In this document: positions 61,350 to 64,000 of the stretch, in pieces | How the letters are laid out: every line of letters begins with the position of its first letter | How positions within the stretch are numbered: the first letter of the stretch is position 1 | Assembly: GCF_052180245.1 (NCBI RefSeq) | Contig: NZ_CP197474.1 | Span: forward strand, 3,286,001-3,350,000 | Length of the DNA stretch: 64,000 nucleotides | Source: Parapusillimonas sp013416435 | GTDB taxonomy: Bacteria; Pseudomonadota; Gammaproteobacteria; Burkholderiales; Burkholderiaceae_B | Direction: 5' to 3' | Notes under the pieces: model-generated | What the model was told of the DNA's origin: nothing | Databases searched by the model: none | What the model saw: only the letters and a program-made list of their open reading frames with translations | Program-made: the position numbers and the translations under genes

Positions 61350-63728
61350 TCAGGAACCGGCGCGGTCGCCGCGGACCGCGTCAGAACCACTTGAAATTCG
61401 CGCGTCGGTCGCGGCCGCAGCAACCTGCGAACTGTTCCAGCCGGTCACTTGCGCAGCCGCATAGATGGCGTCCGCCCAGGTGCAGCGGTTGGCGATCAGC
61501 ATTCCAGCCACATCGAGTGTGCCGCCGCGGTTGATGTAGCCCAAAGCCCGCGTCTTCGAGGGGCCGCTGTCAATGCGGCGCAGCACGCCCAGCATCGGCT
61601 CAGGGCGGGTATGGCTCATCAACACGCGCGGCAGGTGAGGCGGGAAGAGCGCTTGCAGTGCTTCGTCACCGAGCACGAAGGCGGCCTCAAGGTCGTCTCG
61701 TGGAATGCGCAGACGGCCGGGCTCGATCGCCACGGTGACGCACGACGTAAACCCATGGTGCCCCAGGCGGGCGTGGGCTTTGAGCGCTTCCTCCAACTGG
61801 TAGGCGCCAATCGCCACGAACTGCAGTTGTGCTGTAGCCGGATCGCCGGCTACATGGGCTGCGCCGTGCTCGATCAGCGATTGAGCGGCGGCGGCATTGA
61901 AGTGATTCGGCGTGTCGCGCTTGGAGACCACAACACAAGCCACTTGGCCCCGGCTGGCGTAGACCGCTCGCAGCGCGGCGCACGCCGTGTTGGCATCCAC
62001 CGGGAACAACACGCGTGCGGTGTCCGACATCTCCCCCAGCAATGCTTCGCCAATGGTCGGGTCCTGGTGTGACTGCTCGTTCTTGCTGTTCTCCCAGGTG
62101 TGGGATGTGACGATCAGCGGGACGGAGATCCAGCCTGGCGGCTGGCCCAGTTCCTTCTGCCGACGCGCGAAGATGATCTCCTGGCGCATCAATCCAAGCA
62201 TCTTGACCGCGAAGGCCTCGTAGCTGACGATCAGGTTCAGCCCCCCTTTGTTGGCGAGGGCGGCGGCCGCAACGGCTTCTTCATTGAGTGCGGTGACCAC
62301 CGAGCCATCCGTCGATTCCGGGGCGCCGGGTTCGGGCACGTTGACGCGGTGCCTGAGCAGCGCCAGCGTGGCACCCATCTTGTTGCTGGCCAGTTCATCG
62401 GGATTGCCGATCCGGATGCGCAACTGTGGATTTGCCTGCACTAGCTCCACGAACCAACGGTCCAGTGCGGACATGGCGCTGCCCGACACCTCGGTTGGCA
62501 CCCAGGCCGGCATCGGCAGATGAGGGCTCGCTGGATGGCGTCGGGCCATGGGGTGCTCGCTTTCGCGCGAGCGCTGGCTCTGGCCGTGATTCGCCAGGAC
62601 GGTGAACGCGTTTGCCAGTTCGCTCTCAGGCACGAACAGCGCCGCAGCCCCTGCGTTGAAGGCCTCGCGTGCCTGCGCATCCTCGCGCGGATTGCCGTTC
62701 AGCGGCAGGTTGTGGGCGGCATTGGTCGCCGCGCCCGGGAAGCCAAAACCTTTCTCCGTCTCGGCGATCACGTAAGGCAGCTTGACCGGATAGCGCCGAT
62801 CCGAGCGTGCAGCGAAGGCGCTCAGCGTGTCTTCGGCTTCAACAATGGCCCATGCGATCGCCACTGGATCGCGTCCATCGACGATGACGGGATCGAAGCC
62901 GTTGTGGCGCAGGTCTTCGGCCAGCCAGGCAGCGCCACCTTCCTGCACGATCTGGGTGCGCTGCTCGATGCGCCGTCCGTTGAGAATCATGACCGGGATG
63001 GCGAAGCCGCAGTCCTCGGCGCGCCACCAGCGCGGCGCCCAGTCCGAGCCACGTTGTTCCTCGAAAGCGCCATCACTGAGGAATGCCACCAGGCTTTCTC
63101 CCGGCAACGGCGTGTGCACATACTGCAGCCCGGCGAACCCCAGATAGCCGCCTTCGGAGATCGCGCCGGCCGTGTTCGGCCCGGCATGGCTACCCAGCGG
63201 TACCGCGGGCCGACCCTGCTTATCGATGGCATAGGAGTAGAAGTCCGCGATCAGGAGCGACAGGCCCGCCTCGCTGCGGTCGTAGCGTCCACGCTGGGCG
63301 GCGGATACATCGCCGGTCAGTGCGTTCACCGCCTCGATCGCGGCCACGCAGTGCCCCTGCCCCATGAGCCAGCCGCGTGTCGTCCCGGTCAGCGCGTTGG
63401 CCAACAGATAACCCACGAAGGCTGGCACCATGTTGAGCGAGCCGCCGGTGTGGCCTTCGGGCGTTTGTTTGAAATCATCGGAGCCCAGTGGGCAGCCGCT
63501 TCGGTCGATGCGCCGGGCATAGGTCATATGCGCCACTACGCTCATGGCCGTGCAGGCCACCCGGTCGGCTGCAGCCAGCAGCGCATGGGCCGAGGCTTCG
63601 TCTGCTATACGCCTTTGCGCGACCAGACGTTGCACTAGGGCCTGCATACGTTCGATGGTTTCAGACCTGTGCGCGATGGGCCCGTAACCAGCACGCCAAT
63701 CGGTTGCGAGGTTAGCTTGAGAGGACAT
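61350..63728 (-). CDS. xfp: Phosphoketolase (xylulose-5-phosphate/fructose-6-phosphate)
   Basis: A 792-residue TPP enzyme that splits xylulose-5-phosphate into acetyl phosphate and glyceraldehyde-3-phosphate. Seen: QTPEGHTGGSLNMVPAFVGYLL near residue 88, GQGHCVAAIEAVNALTGD, SDGAFEEQRGSDWAPRWW for TPP binding, KGFGFPG, and RPEPMLGVLRRID near the end. Length and motifs are standard. AAGGAGACC precedes the ATG. It lies 38 bases after the PRPP synthetase-like gene. Confidence 0.95.
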   Translation of the reverse strand: MSSQANLATDWRAGYGPIAHRSETIERMQALVQRLVAQRRIADEASAHALLAAADRVACTAMSVVAHMTYARRIDRSGCPLGSDDFKQTPEGHTGGSLNMVPAFVGYLLANALTGTTRGWLMGQGHCVAAIEAVNALTGDVSAAQRGRYDRSEAGLSLLIADFYSYAIDKQGRPAVPLGSHAGPNTAGAISEGGYLGFAGLQYVHTPLPGESLVAFLSDGAFEEQRGSDWAPRWWRAEDCGFAIPVMILNGRRIEQRTQIVQEGGAAWLAEDLRHNGFDPVIVDGRDPVAIAWAIVEAEDTLSAFAARSDRRYPVKLPYVIAETEKGFGFPGAATNAAHNLPLNGNPREDAQAREAFNAGAAALFVPESELANAFTVLANHGQSQRSRESEHPMARRHPASPHLPMPAWVPTEVSGSAMSALDRWFVELVQANPQLRIRIGNPDELASNKMGATLALLRHRVNVPEPGAPESTDGSVVTALNEEAVAAAALANKGGLNLIVSYEAFAVKMLGLMRQEIIFARRQKELGQPPGWISVPLIVTSHTWENSKNEQSHQDPTIGEALLGEMSDTARVLFPVDANTACAALRAVYASRGQVACVVVSKRDTPNHFNAAAAQSLIEHGAAHVAGDPATAQLQFVAIGAYQLEEALKAHARLGHHGFTSCVTVAIEPGRLRIPRDDLEAAFVLGDEALQALFPPHLPRVLMSHTRPEPMLGVLRRIDSGPSKTRALGYINRGGTLDVAGMLIANRCTWADAIYAAAQVTGWNSSQVAAAATDARISSGSDAVRGDRAGS

Positions 63729-63766
63729 TTCAGGTCTCCTTGAAAATAGTTGGATCGATAAAAAGA

Positions 63767-64000
63767 TCAGCCTCGCGGATCGGTTTTCCCGCTAGAGAGA
63801 GCGTCGGCAATCAGCGAAGCGAGACCAATCCGGTTGCTCGGATGCGGTACTGCGTCGGTGGACGTAATTCGGGCAAACAACGGTGTCAATTGGGCCCAGG
63901 CATCCTCGGCGAACAGGGCATGCACCACTACGCACTCCGGCTTGCGCATTCCTTGCTCGGCGAGCTTGCGCGCCGCGACGGCGAGCGTGCGGCCTGATGA
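63767..64000 (-). CDS. prs: Ribose-phosphate pyrophosphokinase-family protein, C-terminal part (runs off the window)
   Basis: The frame is open to base 64,000. The visible 77 residues include the PRPP-loop region SSGRTLAVAARKLAEQG, then VVVHALFAEDAWAQL, TDAVPHPSNRIGLASLIADAL, which match the end of PRPP synthetase. It normally makes PRPP from ribose-5-phosphate and ATP. First visible gene of the operon with phosphoketolase, MBL-fold nuclease and AMP/thymidine phosphorylase. Catalytic N-terminal parts are outside the window. Confidence 0.85.
   Translation of the reverse strand, partial: SSGRTLAVAARKLAEQGMRKPECVVVHALFAEDAWAQLTPLFARITSTDAVPHPSNRIGLASLIADALSSGKTDPRG

Overview
The window looks like the chromosome of a betaproteobacterium of the family Alcaligenaceae (Bordetella / Achromobacter / Pusillimonas relatives). 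The basis is the gene order hrcA-hemH-grpE-dnaK-dnaJ facing nadK-recN, followed by fur-bamE-dapB, together with Bug-type solute receptors and high G+C. The species cannot be fixed from the sequence alone.

Region 1 (1-9,957, all + strand) is the end of a surface-glycan locus. It holds the tail of a polymerase-like membrane protein, a GT4 glycosyltransferase, a small phosphoglycosyl transferase, a PglD-like acetyltransferase, a PglE-like aminotransferase, a Wzx flippase, an asparagine-synthase-type amidotransferase and a PglF/WbpM-type dehydratase. Dehydratase, aminotransferase, acetyltransferase and phosphoglycosyl transferase together give a route to an N,N'-diacetylbacillosamine-type first sugar on undecaprenyl phosphate.

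Region 2 (10,050-20,750) is metabolic accessory DNA. It contains a TPP-dependent oxidase overlapping a PPC-domain gene, periplasmic SodC, an IclR regulator diverging across a perfect 12-9-12 inverted repeat from a small catabolic operon (RraA-like, SMP-30, Bug receptor, 2-hydroxyacid dehydrogenase, NIPSNAP), a decayed ABC ATPase, a polysaccharide deacetylase and an SDR that lacks YxxxK.

Region 3 (20,778-52,654) is mostly housekeeping: ftsK-lolA-rarA-serS, trxB, an Smr protein, sdhC-sdhD-sdhB without sdhA, icd, two cytochromes c, MoxR-GNAT-VWA, an M16 peptidase, the heat-shock cluster with two sigma-32 promoters, nadK, recN, fur, bamE, dapB and murB.

Region 4 (52,869-64,000) starts with tRNA-Gly(GCC) followed by a 644-residue tyrosine integrase. 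This is the end of an integrated element of the ICEclc/IntB13 type that runs out of the window. Its cargo here is a frameshifted Dyp peroxidase, regulators, and a compact operon (PRPP synthetase-like, phosphoketolase, beta-CASP metallo-beta-lactamase-fold protein, AMP/thymidine phosphorylase) that reads as a nucleotide-ribose to acetyl-phosphate module.

The most striking feature is a dispersed family of 30-bp hairpin elements, about 17 full-length copies plus partial ones, confined to 9.9-49.5 kb. Five copies carry paired substitutions that keep the 13-bp stem, and variation otherwise concentrates in the 4-nt loop. Copies sit at gene ends, supply the C-termini and stop codons of two proteins, and three lie in frame inside the Smr-family gene. 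The family is absent from the glycan locus proper and from the integrated element.
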